From assembly GCA_913052545.1 (NCBI GenBank), contig CAJXEF010000125.1:1-6289 (forward strand): a DNA stretch of 6,289 nt, read 5' to 3'. The translations under genes were made by a program, and so were the position numbers. The stretch comes from an uncultured Chloroflexota bacterium (GTDB taxonomy: Bacteria; Chloroflexota; Dehalococcoidia; UBA3495). Shown piece by piece: positions 5,621 through 6,289 of this stretch. The notes under the pieces were generated by a model. It made no database searches and had not been told where the DNA came from. It saw only the letters and a list, made by a program, of their open reading frames with translations. Within the stretch, counting starts at the first letter, position 1; every line of letters begins with the position of its first letter.

Positions 5621-6289
5621 CTAGGCGGCAGACTGCTTTGAAGCGAAGTATACCCCTATTACACCTAAAACAGCTACGATGGAAAGAATCAGCGCTATCA
5701 GGCCGACTGGTCCACCTCCACCGGCAGCGCCAGTAGAACCGGCAGAACCAGCAGAACCGGCAGGACCAGCAGGACCAGCAGAGCCATCAGCTCCGGCAGG
5801 ACCAGCTTTACCGTCAGATCCAGCCGCTCCCGCACTTCCAGCAGGACCCGCTGGGCCACCTGGGCCGCGGTCGCCAGCATCACCCTTGGCTCCCGTGGCT
5901 CCCTTGGCTCCGGATGCTCCCTTGGCTCCTGTATCACCACCAGTGGCGGCCCCATCAGTTGCATTGGCCGTCAAATTCAGTATGTCCATTCCGCCTTTAT
6001 CAAACGTAGCGGACTCGGAAGCGGTCAAAGTATCAACCATGAAAATGATTGTATCTCCGTCACTCCCTGCGACTTCTATTGTGTATTTGCCACCCTTAGC
6101 AGCTGCATCACCCGACTCTACACCGTCAATAACCGCGGACACCACGGTTCCATCCGGAGCTGAGAGACCGTTCACCGTTACTGTCCCATGGAATACATGG
6201 GGCGGATCTTGGCTAGCGAACGCCACAGCTGGCAACACCAATACCATCGCCATCATAGCCAACAAGGCCCAGACTTTAGCTTTGGGCAT
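5621..6289 (-). CDS. Collagen-like surface protein with Ig-like head and C-terminal anchor
   Basis: This 222-residue secreted protein has four parts. A signal peptide spans 1-25, with probable cleavage after AFA. A beta-sandwich-like domain spans about 31-107 (HVFHGTVTVNG...GGKYTIEV...GDTIIFMVDTLTASESATFDKGG...LNLT), of the kind found in bacterial and archaeal envelope proteins. A collagen-like stretch of about 26 uninterrupted Gly-X-Y triplets spans 118-195, rich in GPA, GSA and GAK. The protein ends in a hydrophobic anchor (197-215) and a short SKQSAA tail. Bacterial Gly-X-Y stalks form triple helices without hydroxyproline, so a trimeric stalk on the cell surface is likely. The order is unusual in that the globular head is N-terminal and the stalk leads to the membrane. 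The ATG is the last codon of the window, so its ribosome site is outside; the signal peptide beginning MPKAK makes this start credible. The gene is GC-richer than its neighbours because of Gly, Ala and Pro codons. A terminator follows. Function beyond structure or adhesion is unknown. Confidence 0.88.
   Translation of the reverse strand: MPKAKVWALLAMMAMVLVLPAVAFASQDPPHVFHGTVTVNGLSAPDGTVVSAVIDGVESGDAAAKGGKYTIEVAGSDGDTIIFMVDTLTASESATFDKGGMDILNLTANATDGAATGGDTGAKGASGAKGATGAKGDAGDRGPGGPAGPAGSAGAAGSDGKAGPAGADGSAGPAGPAGSAGSAGSTGAAGGGGPVGLIALILSIVAVLGVIGVYFASKQSAA
5705..5938 (-). repeat. Collagen-like Gly-X-Y coding repeat
   Basis: This region encodes 26 consecutive Gly-X-Y triplets in a 9-bp period, with many near-copies of GPAGPA, GSAGSA and GAKGA coding units. 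Such low-complexity DNA is prone to slippage, so triplet number may vary between strains. The tract is in frame throughout with no interruption. Confidence 0.85.
5883..5936 (-). repeat. Three 18-bp tandem repeats inside the collagen tract
   Basis: Three adjacent 18-bp units (5883-5900, 5901-5918, 5919-5936) each begin CCCTTGGCTCC on the plus strand. They encode a hexapeptide of the type GAKGAS/GAKGAT/GAKGDA with Lys in the Y position. The first 11 bases are identical in all three, which points to recent duplication rather than codon constraint alone. Confidence 0.75.

Noticed and set aside
5698..5964. An 88-codon leftward frame across the collagen tract
   Set aside because: It is an out-of-frame shadow of the Gly-X-Y repeats; its repetitive leucine, proline and glutamate content follows from the 9-bp period.

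Overview
The window looks like ordinary bacterial chromosome, moderately AT-rich and gene-dense. It shows no insertion sequence, phage, CRISPR, tRNA or rRNA. The gene set is a valyl-tRNA synthetase, a four-domain ribosomal protein S1, a BioY biotin transporter, a degenerate UlaG-like metallo-beta-lactamase-fold protein, and two anchored surface proteins with Ig-like domains, one carrying a collagen-like stalk. This set, together with the style of the BioY and metallo-hydrolase proteins, reminds me of Chloroflexota, perhaps Dehalococcoidia/SAR202-like. That placement is inference from memory of the families, not something I could test.

Layout. Positions 1-3356 form a leftward block. Read in transcription order it is an unrecognised 220-residue protein (3356-2694), ribosomal protein S1 (2519-1443) and the N-terminal half of ValS (1326-1, running off the left edge). 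The S1 leader (2520-2600) is the most structured non-coding stretch. It has a possible promoter, two small hairpins, a strong Shine-Dalgarno sequence in front of an eight-codon leader ORF that overlaps the S1 start, and an 8-bp stem that buries the S1 Shine-Dalgarno sequence. Positions 3357-3637 are a divergent intergenic region with a good sigma70-type promoter facing right and a perfect 14-bp palindrome across its -35 box. Positions 3638-4809 are a tight rightward pair, bioY followed 2 bp later by the metallo-beta-lactamase-fold gene. bioY has no convincing start codon, and its reading frame probably begins upstream of the first usable TTG.

Positions 4810-4943 are a short convergent gap with no gene I can support. 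Positions 4944-6289 hold two leftward surface-protein genes: the collagen-like protein (6289-5621), a very strong intrinsic terminator (5563-5594), two adjacent inverted repeats, and a second anchored protein (5486-4944). The two proteins share one plan: signal peptide, a single beta-sandwich domain of similar pattern, a low-complexity stalk (Gly-X-Y in one, proline-rich in the other) and a C-terminal membrane anchor. They look like diverged paralogues or partners on the cell surface.

The left block serves translation (S1 and ValS), the middle pair biotin uptake plus an unknown metallo-hydrolase-fold protein, and the right pair the cell envelope. I see no proven novel system. The items most worth a second look are the S1 leader architecture, the unusual bioY start, the altered metal site of the MBL-fold protein and the paired stalked surface proteins.
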